Below are positions 26,785 to 38,340 of a stretch of 64,000 nucleotides of DNA, piece by piece. A model generated the notes under the pieces. It saw only the letters and a program-made list of their open reading frames with translations, was not told the DNA's origin and ran no database searches. The translations under genes and the position numbers were made by a program. Position 1 is the stretch's first letter. Each line of letters starts with the position of its first letter. The DNA comes from Deltaproteobacteria bacterium (lineage in GTDB: Bacteria > Desulfobacterota > Desulfobacteria > Desulfobacterales > GCA-2748835): positions 1 to 64,000 of the forward strand of contig PDTL01000026.1 in NCBI GenBank assembly GCA_002748835.1, given 5' to 3'.

Positions 26785-29706
26785 TCAATGAGACAGATTA
26801 CGGCTGACCACTTTTTTGAATTCTTCCCCGGAATAGACCGTTTTGGCCCCAGACGATGATGCGGGGCAGGCCTCTGACTGGGAAGCAATGAGCGGTCTGA
26901 ATCCTGTTGAAAACACAATCCCGGAACGGGATGCGTTCAGGGGGATGGAAATGGGCTGGTCATAGAGCAGGTAGGCCCCGAACGCTTCTCCCGCATCACC
27001 AATGTACCCGTCATTATCCAGGTCACTCCCTGCGTAAATCCGGTAGAGCCCGCCTGTCAGCCCGGTGAAATTGAAGGTGTAGGCACCGTCTTCGGGCGCC
27101 TGGTTCTGCTGGGAGACAACCGCATTGGTTTCATCATCCACAAGTAGAATATAGTGATAGGAAGCATTGGAAGCCTTGCTGGCCCTGAAATACTGCAGGG
27201 CCACCGGGATCGTCATCGTTTCAGCAGAACTGGTGATCCGGATACTTGTGGAATGCGCGCCTTCGGAGAGACCGCTCCGGTCTGCGATGACCGTATAAAC
27301 CCCAAGCCCGGTATCTGGATCCGTTGCATTGGATGTCACCTGGAGCCAGGAGTCCTGTGGGGAAACGCTGGAGATGCTTAAGGGCGAAGCACCTGCATTG
27401 GCAAGGGTCAGAAACAGGCGGTCTTCCGTGAGGCCGAAATTGAGGGACGATGGCGACACGCTGAGCCGGGCCGGTGTTTCAAGATCACCGGTGCCTCGGA
27501 GCACCATGAGGGTTTCCGCTGCCCGTTTGCCGTTGATCAGGCCATAGCCGAACAGGGCATCTTTTCCCGGTTCTCCGATATCTTCCGTGAGCCGGCCGTC
27601 TTGCAGGAGCTCATCTGCGAGCGCCGGTGTCAGATTAGGATACCCCGCTTTCATCAGGGCGAAAAAACCTGTGACATGCGGGGCTGCCATGGAGGTGCCC
27701 TGCTCAAAGGTGTAGACATGCTGGATAGACCCGGTGCTGTCGTCCCCGGCGGTGCTGAGGATTCCGTCTCCATATCCGTCACCGTTCACATCTGTGGCGG
27801 TCACTCCTCCGGGAGCGGCCACATCTATCCAGGATCCGTAATTGGAGTAAAAGGCAGATGCTTTCTGCAGGGTAACGGCAGATACGGCGGTCACGCCTGG
27901 ATAGGCAGCTGGATATGCCTGGATCCGTGTGGCTTCGTTTCCGGCAGCGGCCACCACATGGATACCAAGGCTTCGGATCTGCTCGTAAAGGGCGGCTTCG
28001 GACTCCGTATAGCCGGCGCCACCCAGGCTCATATTGATGATATCCGCAGGCGGATCCAGGATCCGTCCGGAGTCATTGGAGAGTCCCGCCGCATAACGGA
28101 CCGCCTGAATGATGTCATAGGTATATCCTCCCTCTTTTCCGAGTACCCGCAGGGGGATGAGGGTGGCTGACGGTGCCACGCCGGCAATGCCGGTGCTGTT
28201 TCCCGTCACACCAGCAATGGTGCCGGCCACATGGGTGCCGTGAAAGCTGCTATTCCCGTTGATGCTCTGGTCTCCGGGGTCTGACGGGTCCGCATCTATG
28301 CCATCGCCGTCAAGGGCGTTTTCCGGATCGCTGATGAAATCATATCCTGCCGTCAGCTGTCCGGCAAGGTCCGGGTGGTCGGTCAGCACGCCGGTATCAA
28401 TGACCGCGCACCGGACACCAGACCCGTCCGTGAGTGACCAGAGCGAGGAGAGCTGGATCATGTCATAGTGCCACTGGTAGGTGTAGAGCGGATCATCCGG
28501 AGCCACTGCACAGGGTTTGCGGATGAAGTTGGGGCTTGCATAGCGGACACGGGGAGAGTTGTTGAGTGATTTTACGGCGTACAGGAGCGAGAGCTTGCGT
28601 GCCTGAAGCGGCGCCAGCGCGCATGGAAACGCGGTGATCAGGTCCGTGTTTTCAGTGTCTGACAGGTATGCCCGGGCGGTTTGCCTTTGTTTAGCGCCAT
28701 CCGTACGGTACAGAAGGGTCGGGCACCCAGGCGTGGATGCGCCTTTCAGCTGCCACCCGGTCGGAATCGCGGTGAAGGTACTGGCGGTTGCCGCATCGGT
28801 TTCGGCCTGGCTGCTTTCATCGGTATATTCGGTAATGATGGTATCTGGATCAAAGGCGGTGTTGAGGGTAGGTCCTGTTTTTTTAGCAAGGCCGGCATCC
28901 CCGATAAACCGGCTGATGATGAGGTTGTAGGCAGATGCACCGCTGTACGGATGTACGGCAATGTAAAAGGTGCCGGCTGCCGGTGCATCCAGAACTTCAG
29001 CATCGGTTTCTCCGACCGCGCCATCGACCAGGTTTTCGTCCGCATCGAAAATAAACAGGTCCAGATCCGCATGAGGATCGGCTATGATTAGCTGGATCAC
29101 TTCATCGCCAGTAAAGTCCACGGCAAAGAAATCAAAGATATCTCCGGACAGAAACGAGCTCCCCTGGGACCCGTTGAGCGGCTGATTGACATACCCGCCC
29201 AGCACCACCGGACAGCTGATCGTCTGGGCGTTACGAATTGTATTGTTGGTCGTGTCGGCCACATTGGGATCATTGACATCGGCGTCCGTGAGTGTGGCAC
29301 CGGGTATCTGTACAGTGCCGCTCAGGGAGAGGTCTCTGGCCGGGGGCGTCACCTGAATGGACAGGGTCGCGGTGCCTGAGGATCCTGCTGCATCCGTGAT
29401 CGTGAGCGTTGCATCGTAGGTACCGGACTGGGTGTAAATATGACCGGTTGAGACGTCTACGGCAGAGGTGCCGTCTCCGAAATTCCATGCGTAGGAGAAC
29501 GGTTCACGCCATCCGGTCTCTTGCGCGTCGGTTGCGTCAAAGGTAACAGACAGCGGTGCGGCACCGGACGCCGGAGAAGCCGTAAACCGGATGGCAGAAG
29601 GGGGAGGGCCGTCGTTATCAGAAGCATCACTTCCACCGCCGCCACCGCAGCTGATGCAGAAGAGAAGCAGGACAAGGACGAAACAACAGGAAATGGCATG
29701 CCGCAT
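26785..29706 (-). CDS. S8 (subtilisin-like) serine protease lipoprotein with PKD and pre-peptidase-like domains
   Basis: catalytic VIDTGVLTDHPDL / HGTHVAGTIAG / GTSMAAPHVTGF; PKD YAWNFGDGTS; lipobox-like LLFCISCGGGGG; start ATG 29706. Confidence 0.9.
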   Translation of the reverse strand: MRHAISCCFVLVLLLFCISCGGGGGSDASDNDGPPPSAIRFTASPASGAAPLSVTFDATDAQETGWREPFSYAWNFGDGTSAVDVSTGHIYTQSGTYDATLTITDAAGSSGTATLSIQVTPPARDLSLSGTVQIPGATLTDADVNDPNVADTTNNTIRNAQTISCPVVLGGYVNQPLNGSQGSSFLSGDIFDFFAVDFTGDEVIQLIIADPHADLDLFIFDADENLVDGAVGETDAEVLDAPAAGTFYIAVHPYSGASAYNLIISRFIGDAGLAKKTGPTLNTAFDPDTIITEYTDESSQAETDAATASTFTAIPTGWQLKGASTPGCPTLLYRTDGAKQRQTARAYLSDTENTDLITAFPCALAPLQARKLSLLYAVKSLNNSPRVRYASPNFIRKPCAVAPDDPLYTYQWHYDMIQLSSLWSLTDGSGVRCAVIDTGVLTDHPDLAGQLTAGYDFISDPENALDGDGIDADPSDPGDQSINGNSSFHGTHVAGTIAGVTGNSTGIAGVAPSATLIPLRVLGKEGGYTYDIIQAVRYAAGLSNDSGRILDPPADIINMSLGGAGYTESEAALYEQIRSLGIHVVAAAGNEATRIQAYPAAYPGVTAVSAVTLQKASAFYSNYGSWIDVAAPGGVTATDVNGDGYGDGILSTAGDDSTGSIQHVYTFEQGTSMAAPHVTGFFALMKAGYPNLTPALADELLQDGRLTEDIGEPGKDALFGYGLINGKRAAETLMVLRGTGDLETPARLSVSPSSLNFGLTEDRLFLTLANAGASPLSISSVSPQDSWLQVTSNATDPDTGLGVYTVIADRSGLSEGAHSTSIRITSSAETMTIPVALQYFRASKASNASYHYILLVDDETNAVVSQQNQAPEDGAYTFNFTGLTGGLYRIYAGSDLDNDGYIGDAGEAFGAYLLYDQPISIPLNASRSGIVFSTGFRPLIASQSEACPASSSGAKTVYSGEEFKKVVSRNLSH

Positions 29707-29766
29707 GGTGCCTCCTTGTTGAAAAGTGGTTTTTTTAACAATAAATACAATGCTCAAGGAACTGTG

Positions 29767-30555
29767 TCAAGGCGTTATGGTGAACTGCTCCCGGCGGCTG
29801 CCTGTGGGTATGGGTGACGGCGGCCGGGTGGGATAGGTCCATTCGGTAACCCGCAGGGTTCCGGATGTATCGAGTTGCAGGAGGCTTGCAGAACGGGTTC
29901 CGTAACAGTCGCTCCGGATAAATATCGGGCTGAGGATTTGTTCCCATTCAAGGCCCATTCCGGTGTCGGGCAGTGCCGCGTCTTCGGGCCGGGTCTCATC
30001 ACAGAGCAGGGTCTGGATGCGTGCTTCTGAAATCCTGCCGGTGGCAGCTTCTCTTTGTAGCTGCGCTGTGGCGCGGGTGACTTTTGGCCACGGTGTATCC
30101 AGCAGGTGGTTGCACAGGCCGTGGACACCGGGGGAGACGGGCATCGGGCGGTCTGACTGGTTGGAGTAGAACCACAGCCGTTCCGGGGAACGGATATCGT
30201 CAGAGACCAGCAGGTTAAATGGGTTGTAGGTGGCGGCAGTGGCTGCCAGCTGATCGAGATACGATTTACCGGAGCCGGATGCTTCGAGGAACCGTCGGAC
30301 CAGATGTCCCCGGGAGGGGGCGCCCGTCTTTAGTAAATGGGGCGCGCGGAAATTGGTCAGGGCGGCAAACCGGCCGGAACGGGTGATTCCCATCCAGGTG
30401 CCCCTGTCCTTTAGATCCCGCCCGGCGAGCAGCGACGGGTTGTCTTCCCAGAAGTGAAGCGGCGCTGAAGGCCGTTGGTAGCATTCGTCCCGGTTTGCGG
30501 CCAGAATGAAGGGGATGTCTGGATGAAGGTGGTAGCCAAATAAAATCAAACACAT
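29767..30555 (-). CDS. NRDE (TANGO2-like) family protein
   Basis: MCLILFGYHLHPDIPFILAANRDECYQRPS ... GRDLKDRGTWMGITRSGRFAALTNFR. Confidence 0.88.
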   Translation of the reverse strand: MCLILFGYHLHPDIPFILAANRDECYQRPSAPLHFWEDNPSLLAGRDLKDRGTWMGITRSGRFAALTNFRAPHLLKTGAPSRGHLVRRFLEASGSGKSYLDQLAATAATYNPFNLLVSDDIRSPERLWFYSNQSDRPMPVSPGVHGLCNHLLDTPWPKVTRATAQLQREAATGRISEARIQTLLCDETRPEDAALPDTGMGLEWEQILSPIFIRSDCYGTRSASLLQLDTSGTLRVTEWTYPTRPPSPIPTGSRREQFTITP

Positions 30556-30871
30556 AATTCTTCATTCCCATGCAGACTTATAGGGGCGTCTAATCCATGC
30601 CGCCATGTACAACCGTGTATACCATGGAGATCTCTGGTGTTCAAGAAACGAAAAAAACAGGGATGAGCTTTTCCTTTACTTATCTGTCTTCGGCCTGTAA
30701 AATATCTATGTCGTTGGTGATTTCTTGATTTGTGAAGACCGTTGGTCTTCTGGTTACGGCCGCCTGTCCGGTGAATTCTGACGTATATTGCCATGAAAAT
30801 CGAATGCCTGATTCCGGAAAGGATATTCCGGTTTCTTCTGCTGAAATCCGCAACCCGTGAAAGAGGTAAAC

Positions 30872-31027
30872 ATGACCCTGAGCAGAAAACTGGGTATTCT
30901 GATTCTATTCGGAATTCCTGCGATTGTGGGGGGCGGTGTTGTGTATGGGGTTTTTCGTGGGTATCCGGCGGTGGCAGTTTATGAAGTGCTGTTATACATC
31001 ACAGCAGCAGCCATTGTAAGGAAATAA
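30872..31027 (+). CDS. small hydrophobic protein (51 aa)
   Basis: read by eye, below the ORF-track length cutoff: MTLSRKLGILILFGIPAIVGGGVVYGVFRGYPAVAVYEVLLYITAAAIVRK*; AGAGG upstream; directly before the AI-2E transporter. Confidence 0.5.
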   Translation: MTLSRKLGILILFGIPAIVGGGVVYGVFRGYPAVAVYEVLLYITAAAIVRK

Positions 31028-31038
31028 GGTGGTAGAAA

Positions 31039-32229
31039 ATGCGCATGGCCGGTGTGCCGGATGCGTGTGACGGGGCGGATCCGGATACGGGGGGAGTGAG
31101 GATGCGGTCAAGTGGTTCTCCGGATATGATCCTCTGGTTTTTTCTGGGACTTTTTCTGATCTCTATCTACCTGGTCAGTAAACTCCTCTGGCCGTTTGTG
31201 TCCACGATCGTTATGGCCATGGTGATCATGGGGCTGTTCCGTCCCGTCTACGCCTTGCTAAATCGGAAGATGGGTAAGCAGTTAGCATCGTTTTGTGTCT
31301 GCTGTTTGATTTTTATTCTGATTTTTATTCCCATTGCTTTCCTGGTGGGGATCCTTGCCAGGGAAGCATACGGTTTTTATCTGGCGGCAAAAGGGGCGAT
31401 TCTGGAAAAGGAGGTGATCCGCTTTCTCGAAGCCAGCCATCTGCTGGGTAAAATCAACGCGTTTCTGAGGAGCGTTGATATCACCCTGACGCTGGAGGAT
31501 CTGCTGGCGCCGGTGACGGATCTGGGGCGGTTTGCCGGGCTGTTTTTGTTTGAGCAGGTCAGTGCTGTAGCATCGAATGTGTTCAGTTTTCTGGCAAATT
31601 CTTTTTTTATGCTGCTGATTGTTTTTTTTCTGTTCATGGATGGCGGCGAACTGCAGCAGTTTTTCATGGACCTTTCTCCGCTGCCGGCGGATCAGGACGA
31701 GAAACTGCTGAGGAAATTTGAGGATATGCTGGGGGCCGTGCTCATTGGAAACGGTGCTGCCGGTCTGATTCAGGGCGTCCTGGGGGGGATCCTTTTTTCG
31801 GTGCTGGGTGTGAATTCCCCGTTTCTCTGGGGGGTGATCATGGGCTTTCTCGCGTTTCTTCCCATTGTGGGTATTGGTGTGGTGCTGGTGCCCACTGTCG
31901 TGATTTTTCTGGTGAAGGGACGCGTTGTCACCTGTATCGGTATTTTGATTTTTTATGTTGTTGTATCGGGCGGAATTGACTATATCTTCAAACCAAAACT
32001 GGTGGGAGACCGCGTCAAAATCCATACCCTTCTCGTTTTTCTGTCCATCATCGGCGGGCTGCGGTTGTTCGGGATTCTGGGCATCATATACGGCCCGCTT
32101 GTGGTGACATTTTTTTTGACATTGACGGATATCTATCTCGCCAATTATCAGCGAGTGGTGGAAAACAAGGATGCCAGTAACATGGCTGAAAAACTGGCGC
32201 CGGAAGGGGCGGACGGCCGGCAACTGTGA
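31039..32229 (+). CDS. AI-2E family transporter (PerM/YhhT-type)
   Basis: about 8 TM helices; NGAAGLIQGVLGGILFSVLGVNSPFLWGVIMGFLAFLPIVG; a later start is possible. Confidence 0.85.
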   Translation: MRMAGVPDACDGADPDTGGVRMRSSGSPDMILWFFLGLFLISIYLVSKLLWPFVSTIVMAMVIMGLFRPVYALLNRKMGKQLASFCVCCLIFILIFIPIAFLVGILAREAYGFYLAAKGAILEKEVIRFLEASHLLGKINAFLRSVDITLTLEDLLAPVTDLGRFAGLFLFEQVSAVASNVFSFLANSFFMLLIVFFLFMDGGELQQFFMDLSPLPADQDEKLLRKFEDMLGAVLIGNGAAGLIQGVLGGILFSVLGVNSPFLWGVIMGFLAFLPIVGIGVVLVPTVVIFLVKGRVVTCIGILIFYVVVSGGIDYIFKPKLVGDRVKIHTLLVFLSIIGGLRLFGILGIIYGPLVVTFFLTLTDIYLANYQRVVENKDASNMAEKLAPEGADGRQL

Positions 32230-32299
32230 ATAGGCACTGCCGGGCGGAGTGGTATAAAACAGGTGTTGAACCGGCGGGATAGGCGGGCAAAGGCAATAC

Positions 32300-34834
32300 A
32301 TGGAAATGGAACAGGAAAAACAAGCCAAGGTTACAATTGAAAATGAAATGAAACGCTCGTACCTTGAGTACGCCATGAGCGTTATCGTGGGCCGAGCCCT
32401 GCCGGATGTCCGGGACGGACTGAAACCGGTGCACCGGCGGATTCTGTTTGCCATGCGGGAGCTTCGGAACGACTGGAACAAACCGTATAAAAAATCGGCC
32501 CGGGTTGTCGGGGAGGTCATTGGTAAGTATCACCCGCACGGAGATTCTGCGGTCTATGATGCCATTGTCCGGATGGCGCAGGATTTTTCCCTGAGATATC
32601 CACTGGTGGACGGCCAGGGAAACTTCGGGTCAGTGGACGGGGATGCGCCGGCGGCCATGCGGTATACGGAAGTCCGTATGATGCGCCTTGCACATCATCT
32701 GATGGCGGATCTGGACAAAGAGACGGTGGATTTTTCCCCTAACTACGACGGCACGCTGGAAGAGCCGTCGGTCATGCCGTCCAGGATCCCGACCCTGCTC
32801 GTCAACGGGGCATCGGGCATCGCGGTGGGGATGACCACCAATGTGCCGCCGCACAACCTGTCTGAGGTGATTGACGCGATCACGGCCCTTATCGACAATC
32901 CGGCGCTGGAGTGGACCGACCTGATGCGCTATATCCCGGGGCCGGATTTTCCCACGCGGGGGATTATCTACGGCCGCCAGGGAATTATGGAAGCCTATCA
33001 GAGCGGCCGCGGCATAATTCAGGTCAGGGGGCGGGTGACCATTGAGGACGATGAAAAGTCCGGCTATGCCACTGTGGCGGTGACCGAGCTTCCCTATCAG
33101 GTCAACAAGGCGCGGCTGATTGAAAAAATCGCAGAGTTGGTGCGGGACAAGCAGATCGAGGGGATCCGGTTTGTCAGAGACGAATCGGACCGGACCGGGA
33201 TGCGGATTGCCATCGGGCTTAAGAAAGATCAGTTCCCTGAAGTCGTGATCAACCAGCTCTACAAACATACCCAGCTGCAGACCAGTTTCGGGATTATCTT
33301 CCTGGCCATTGTCGATGGCCGACCTCGCCAACTGTCGCTCAAGGAGATTTTAGAGCAGTTTATTCTTCACCGGAAGGATGTGATCATCCGGAGAACCCGG
33401 TATGAATTGAGAAAAGCGGAAGAACGGGCACATATTCTCGAAGGCCTGCGCATTGCACTGGACAACCTGGATGCGGTGGTCGCACTCATCCGCAGGGCCG
33501 CTTCTCCCCAGGAAGCCAAAACCGGTCTCATGGAAACCTTCCGTTTGAGCGAAATCCAGGCTCAGGCCATTCTTGATATGCGTCTGCAGCGGCTGACCGG
33601 GCTTGAGCGTGACAAAATTGTGGCAGATCATGACCAGGTGCTCAAAGATATTGCCTGGTACCGGGAGATCCTCGGCAGCGATCAGATTGTGCTGGGGCTG
33701 ATCAAGGATGAGCTGGCGGAAATTCGGGATGGCTTTGGGGATAACCGGCGCACGGAGATTGTGGACCGGCTCCGGGAGATCACCCTGGAGGATATGATCG
33801 CCGAAGAAGATATGGTGGTGACCCTGACCAATTCGGGGTATATCAAGCGGAATCCCATCTCCATGTATCACAGTCAGCACCGGGGCGGAAAAGGGAAAAC
33901 CGCCATGGGGATTAAGCGGGATGATTTTGTCTCCCAGCTGTTTGTGGCATCCACCCACCATACCTTCCTCTTTTTTACCAACCTGGGGCGGGTCTACTGG
34001 TCGAAAGTCTATGAGCTGCCCATGGCCAGTCGATCCAGCCTCGGAAAAGCCATTGTCAACTTTTTGAATCTCTCGGAAGGCGAACAGCTGACCACCGTGC
34101 TGGCGGTACCCGAGTTCGAGCAGGGCAAGCAGATTGTCATGGCCACCCGTAACGGTCTGGTGAAGAAAACGGACCTGATGGCCTACAGCCGTCCGCGGGT
34201 CGGGGGGATTATTGCCATCAATCTGGTGGAAGGGGACGAACTGATCGCCGCACGTATATCCGATGGTGAGATGGATGTGCTCCTCTGCACGGCTGAAGGG
34301 CAGGCCATTCGTTTTGCGGAATCCGATGTACGGTCCACCGGCCGTGTGGCCCGGGGGGTGCGAGGGATCCGTCTGTCTGAGACCGATCATGTGGTTGCCA
34401 TGGAGATGGTGTCTCGGCCGGCCACGCTGTTTACCGCAACGGCAAACGGATACGGGAAACGGACGGACATCACGGCCTATCCGGTCCGGTCTCGCGGCGG
34501 GAAAGGGGTGATCACCATCAAGACCAGCCAGCGGAACGGACCTGTGGTGACATCGATCATGGTGGATGATACCGACGACCTGATGCTGATGACCAACAAG
34601 GGAAAACTGATCCGGATATCGGCTACCAGTATGTCGGTGATCAGCCGAAACACCCAGGGGGTCAGGCTCATCCACATGGATGCGGATGAAACCGTCATCG
34701 GTGCGGCGCGCCTGGATGAAGAAGAACAGATGGATGAAGGGAATCTTACGTCGGAGGCAGACGGAAAGACCGCCGAAGAAACGCCGGATGCAGCAGACGG
34801 TGATGCGGCCGAATTTCCTGAAGACGACGAATAG
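32300..34834 (+). CDS. gyrA: DNA gyrase subunit A
   Basis: [71 protein letters not shown], GyrA-box region [11 protein letters not shown]-like. Confidence 0.97.
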   Translation: MEMEQEKQAKVTIENEMKRSYLEYAMSVIVGRALPDVRDGLKPVHRRILFAMRELRNDWNKPYKKSARVVGEVIGKYHPHGDSAVYDAIVRMAQDFSLRYPLVDGQGNFGSVDGDAPAAMRYTEVRMMRLAHHLMADLDKETVDFSPNYDGTLEEPSVMPSRIPTLLVNGASGIAVGMTTNVPPHNLSEVIDAITALIDNPALEWTDLMRYIPGPDFPTRGIIYGRQGIMEAYQSGRGIIQVRGRVTIEDDEKSGYATVAVTELPYQVNKARLIEKIAELVRDKQIEGIRFVRDESDRTGMRIAIGLKKDQFPEVVINQLYKHTQLQTSFGIIFLAIVDGRPRQLSLKEILEQFILHRKDVIIRRTRYELRKAEERAHILEGLRIALDNLDAVVALIRRAASPQEAKTGLMETFRLSEIQAQAILDMRLQRLTGLERDKIVADHDQVLKDIAWYREILGSDQIVLGLIKDELAEIRDGFGDNRRTEIVDRLREITLEDMIAEEDMVVTLTNSGYIKRNPISMYHSQHRGGKGKTAMGIKRDDFVSQLFVASTHHTFLFFTNLGRVYWSKVYELPMASRSSLGKAIVNFLNLSEGEQLTTVLAVPEFEQGKQIVMATRNGLVKKTDLMAYSRPRVGGIIAINLVEGDELIAARISDGEMDVLLCTAEGQAIRFAESDVRSTGRVARGVRGIRLSETDHVVAMEMVSRPATLFTATANGYGKRTDITAYPVRSRGGKGVITIKTSQRNGPVVTSIMVDDTDDLMLMTNKGKLIRISATSMSVISRNTQGVRLIHMDADETVIGAARLDEEEQMDEGNLTSEADGKTAEETPDAADGDAAEFPEDDE

Positions 34835-34905
34835 GACCCAAGCGATGACTGCCCGCTGGTATTTCTAACAGATGATACGGGTGGCTATTTCTTTATTAAG
34901 GTATA

Positions 34906-35958
34906 GTGATCATGACACAAACGATGAAGGTGGACACAAACGCTTTCCGGATCGGTGTGATCGGAGCCGGAAGCTGGGGAACCGCCCTTGCCGACCTGCT
35001 TGGAAGAAAAGGGTTCAGCGTTCAGCTGTGGGTGCATGAGCCTGAGGTATGTGAGGAGATTCGTGGGGTACGGGAGAACCGGCCTTTTCTCCCCGGGTTT
35101 ACTCTGTCAGAGCGGATCCTGCCCACAACCGATCTGAAAACAGCGGTGACGGATCAGGATATGGTGGTGCTGGTGGTTCCCTCTCACGTGATGCGGGAGA
35201 CGGCTGAAAAGCTCAAACCGATTCTGTCGTCGCAGACGGTGCTGGTAACGGCATCCAAGGGAATCGAGAACCGGACGTTTCAGACCATGACCGGTATTCT
35301 TCAATCCGTGCTTACGGACCACCCGGTGTCGAACCTGGCGGTTCTGTCCGGCCCGAGTTTTGCCAGAGAAGTGGCGCAGCGAAAACCCACGGTGGTCACG
35401 GTGGCGGCAAATGTGGAAGAGACGGCTGTCACGGTTCAGCATGCGTTTGCCACACCAGAATTCCGGGTATACACGAGCGATGATATGATCGGCGTGGAGC
35501 TTTCCGGGGCCTTGAAAAATGTAATTGCCATTGGGGCTGGTATATCCGACGGGCTTGAGCTGGGTTTGAATTCCCGGGCTGCGCTGATCACCCGGGGCTT
35601 AAACGAAATCCGGCGGATCGGGAACCAGATCGGCGCCAATCCGCATACGTTTTCCGGGCTGGCTGGTGTGGGTGATCTGATGCTGACCTGTACCGGTAAT
35701 CTGAGCCGGAATTACACACTGGGACTTCAGGTGGGCCAGGGGCGGAAGGTCAAAGACATCCTGGATGAAATGAAGATGGTCGCCGAAGGGGTAAAAACGG
35801 CCCGGTCGATTCATAACTGGGCCCGGAAACTGGGGGCGAGTGTGCCCATCTGCGATGAAGTCTACCGGATTCTGCACGAAGATGCCGCTCCCAGTGGGTC
35901 GGTTATTCGCCTGATGACCCGTGATCTGAAGCCGGAACTGGATCTGGTGCAGGTGTGA
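34906..35958 (+). CDS. gpsA: NAD(P)H-dependent glycerol-3-phosphate dehydrogenase
   Basis: IGVIGAGSWGTALADLLGRKG, LSGPSFAREVAQRKPT, GLAGVGDLMLTCTGNLSRN. Confidence 0.95.
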   Translation: MIMTQTMKVDTNAFRIGVIGAGSWGTALADLLGRKGFSVQLWVHEPEVCEEIRGVRENRPFLPGFTLSERILPTTDLKTAVTDQDMVVLVVPSHVMRETAEKLKPILSSQTVLVTASKGIENRTFQTMTGILQSVLTDHPVSNLAVLSGPSFAREVAQRKPTVVTVAANVEETAVTVQHAFATPEFRVYTSDDMIGVELSGALKNVIAIGAGISDGLELGLNSRAALITRGLNEIRRIGNQIGANPHTFSGLAGVGDLMLTCTGNLSRNYTLGLQVGQGRKVKDILDEMKMVAEGVKTARSIHNWARKLGASVPICDEVYRILHEDAAPSGSVIRLMTRDLKPELDLVQV

Positions 35959-36701
35959 AGACCCAAGGGGACAGCGGTGGCAACGCGGTGAATGGAAACG
36001 CTGCTGACGGACACCGGGCGCGGCTCCGTGAACGCTTTCTTCAGGGTGGCCTGGACGGTTTCCATGACTATGAAGTCATTGAACTCCTGCTCACCCTGGG
36101 AACCCCGAGAAAAGACTGTAAACCTTCAGCCAAAGCAGCCATGGCCCGGTTTGGAACCTTTCAGGCGGTGCTGGAGGCTTCACCCGAGGACCTGAATCAG
36201 GTTCCGGGGATCGGGAAGACCAACATGATCGCCCTCCGGCTGATCAAGGCGGTGACAGACCGATATCTGCAGAAAAAGCTAACGGCAAAAGAGACCATTC
36301 GTGGAACCACTGATCTTCTGGATTATCTTCGCCTTCACATCGGGGAAAAGGGCCGGGAATGGTTTCTGGTGATTCTGCTCAATGCCAAAAACCAGGTCAT
36401 CCGGACGGAAACGCATTCCGTGGGCAGTGTGTCTGCAAGCAGCGTCTATACCCGGGAGGTGATTCAGCTGGCGCTAAAACACGATGCGGCTGCCATGATT
36501 CTTGCCCATAATCATCCCTCGGGCGATCCGGCGCCGTCTGCAGAGGATGTGGCTGTCACCCGGCGGTTGGTTTTTGCCGGAAAGATTATGGGGATATCGG
36601 TGCATGAGCACCTGATTATCGGAAACCCCGATTACTACAGTTTTGCCGAAAACGGCTATGTACGGCGGTTTGAACGTGAGTACGAGAGCAGCTCTGTCTA
36701 G
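35955..36701 (+). CDS. radC: RadC family JAB-domain protein
   Basis: N-terminal HhH GIGKTNMIALRLIKA; JAB motif ILAHNHPSGDPAPSAEDVAVTRRL; GTGA overlap with gpsA. Confidence 0.93.
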   Translation: MKTQGDSGGNAVNGNAADGHRARLRERFLQGGLDGFHDYEVIELLLTLGTPRKDCKPSAKAAMARFGTFQAVLEASPEDLNQVPGIGKTNMIALRLIKAVTDRYLQKKLTAKETIRGTTDLLDYLRLHIGEKGREWFLVILLNAKNQVIRTETHSVGSVSASSVYTREVIQLALKHDAAAMILAHNHPSGDPAPSAEDVAVTRRLVFAGKIMGISVHEHLIIGNPDYYSFAENGYVRRFEREYESSSV

Positions 36702-36734
36702 AACCGGAAAGTCCATTGACTAAATCCTGCTGGA

Positions 36735-37040
36735 ATGCATATGCGACATGTGGACCATCAATATCCGAACTGTTTCGGTGATCTGGAGCAGGTGTTCCCT
36801 CTGACCGCTTCTGGTCTCAGGGAAAGCCCGGAGGCCTGCCGTATCAGCTGCCAGTTTAAAACCGACTGTTTGAAAAAAGCGCTGGCAGGAGAACAGGAAG
36901 GACGGCAGACCCGTGAGGAACTGGTGGATCGGCAGTATGAAGCTGGTATGATCGGGTTTCTAGAGCGGTGGTCACGAAAAAAAATGCTCAATCCGTCAGG
37001 TGGCAAACCAAAGTGGAAAGGAACAAAGGAACGGAGATGA
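36735..37040 (+). CDS. small cysteine-containing hypothetical protein
   Basis: 101 aa; YPNC...[11 protein letters not shown]; overlaps the start of pgk by 4 nt. Confidence 0.5.
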   Translation: MHMRHVDHQYPNCFGDLEQVFPLTASGLRESPEACRISCQFKTDCLKKALAGEQEGRQTREELVDRQYEAGMIGFLERWSRKKMLNPSGGKPKWKGTKERR

Positions 37041-38227
37041 AGTCGATCAAGGATGTGGATCTGAACGGAAAACGGGTGCTGATACGTGTGGATTTCAACG
37101 TGCCCATGGACGAGTTGCAGAACATTACCGATGATGTGCGGATCCGTTCGGTACTGCCGACTATCCAGTACTGTCTGGACAATAATGCCAAACTGATTAT
37201 TACATCACATATGGGACGCCCGGAAGGAAAAGTGGTCCCGGAGATGAGTCTCAAACCGGTAGCCAAACGGCTGGCACGCCTCCTGGAGCACGATGTCCGG
37301 ATGCTCGGCGACTGCGTAGGTGCGAATGTGGCAGCGGCTGTGGATGCCATGAAAACAGGCGACATCATTTTGCTTGAGAATCTTCGGTATCATGCTGAAG
37401 AACAGAAGAACGACGAGACATTTGCGCAGGCCCTGGCCAGCCTGTGTGATGTGTACGTCAATAATGCGTTTGCCGTTTCCCACCGGGCCCATGCATCCGT
37501 GGATGCCATCACGCGGTTTGCGCCGGTTTCTGCAGCGGGCTTTCTGTTGCAGAAGGAGATTACCTATTTCGGAAAAGCCATGGACGAACCCCAGCGCCCG
37601 CTGGTTACCGTGATCGGCGGAGCAAAGGTGTCCAGCAAACTCGGTGCCCTGGAAAATATGCTTCAGCGGGTTGACAAGATGATCATCGGCGGGGCCATGG
37701 CCAATACGTTTTTAAAGGCCCTGGGATATAGTGTGGGTGTCTCCAGGATCGAAGATGATCTGATTGACAAGGCCGCCAGCATCATGGCCAAAGCCCGCAA
37801 GCGGGGTATCAAATTCTATCTGCCCGTGGATGCCGTTGTGGCACGGCGTATGGAAGCCAATGCCGAAACCAAAATCGTACCGGTTCAGGAGATCCCTGAA
37901 TACCGGATGGTGCTGGATATCGGGCCAGCAACATCTCTCTTGTACCAGGAAGCCATGTACGATGCCAAAACCATCGTGTGGAACGGTCCCATGGGTGTGT
38001 TTGAAATGGATGCCTTCAGCCGGGGAACCATTGCCATGGCCCATCATGTGGCCAATTCCTATGCCCTGACCATTGTGGGCGGGGGGGATACGGATGTGGC
38101 CATCCACAAGACCGGTGAAACCGACCGGATCACCTATATATCGACAGGCGGGGGGGCGTTCCTCTACCTGATGGAAGGAAAGGAACTCCCGGCTGTGGCG
38201 GCACTCAAGGCGGCGGCCGGAAAATAA
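37037..38227 (+). CDS. pgk: phosphoglycerate kinase
   Basis: [51 protein letters not shown]; start ATG 37037. Confidence 0.97.
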   Translation: MKSIKDVDLNGKRVLIRVDFNVPMDELQNITDDVRIRSVLPTIQYCLDNNAKLIITSHMGRPEGKVVPEMSLKPVAKRLARLLEHDVRMLGDCVGANVAAAVDAMKTGDIILLENLRYHAEEQKNDETFAQALASLCDVYVNNAFAVSHRAHASVDAITRFAPVSAAGFLLQKEITYFGKAMDEPQRPLVTVIGGAKVSSKLGALENMLQRVDKMIIGGAMANTFLKALGYSVGVSRIEDDLIDKAASIMAKARKRGIKFYLPVDAVVARRMEANAETKIVPVQEIPEYRMVLDIGPATSLLYQEAMYDAKTIVWNGPMGVFEMDAFSRGTIAMAHHVANSYALTIVGGGDTDVAIHKTGETDRITYISTGGGAFLYLMEGKELPAVAALKAAAGK

Positions 38228-38340
38228 GCCGAAATGAAGCGTGTGATACCGGGCGATGGCATTTGTGCGATCTCACGGTATCCCACCTGCCGGATGACGG
38301 TTTAGATGTGCAGAGGGGTGCGCGAGGATAGGAGCCGGAT

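Noticed and set aside
31282-32520. 412-aa antisense ORF across the AI-2E transporter and gyrA start
   Set aside because: antisense of a membrane protein gene; low-complexity Gln/His/Lys-rich composition, no family features
33350-34675. 441-aa antisense ORF within gyrA
   Set aside because: His/Pro/Gly-rich antisense shadow of a conserved GC-rich gene; gyrA is certain
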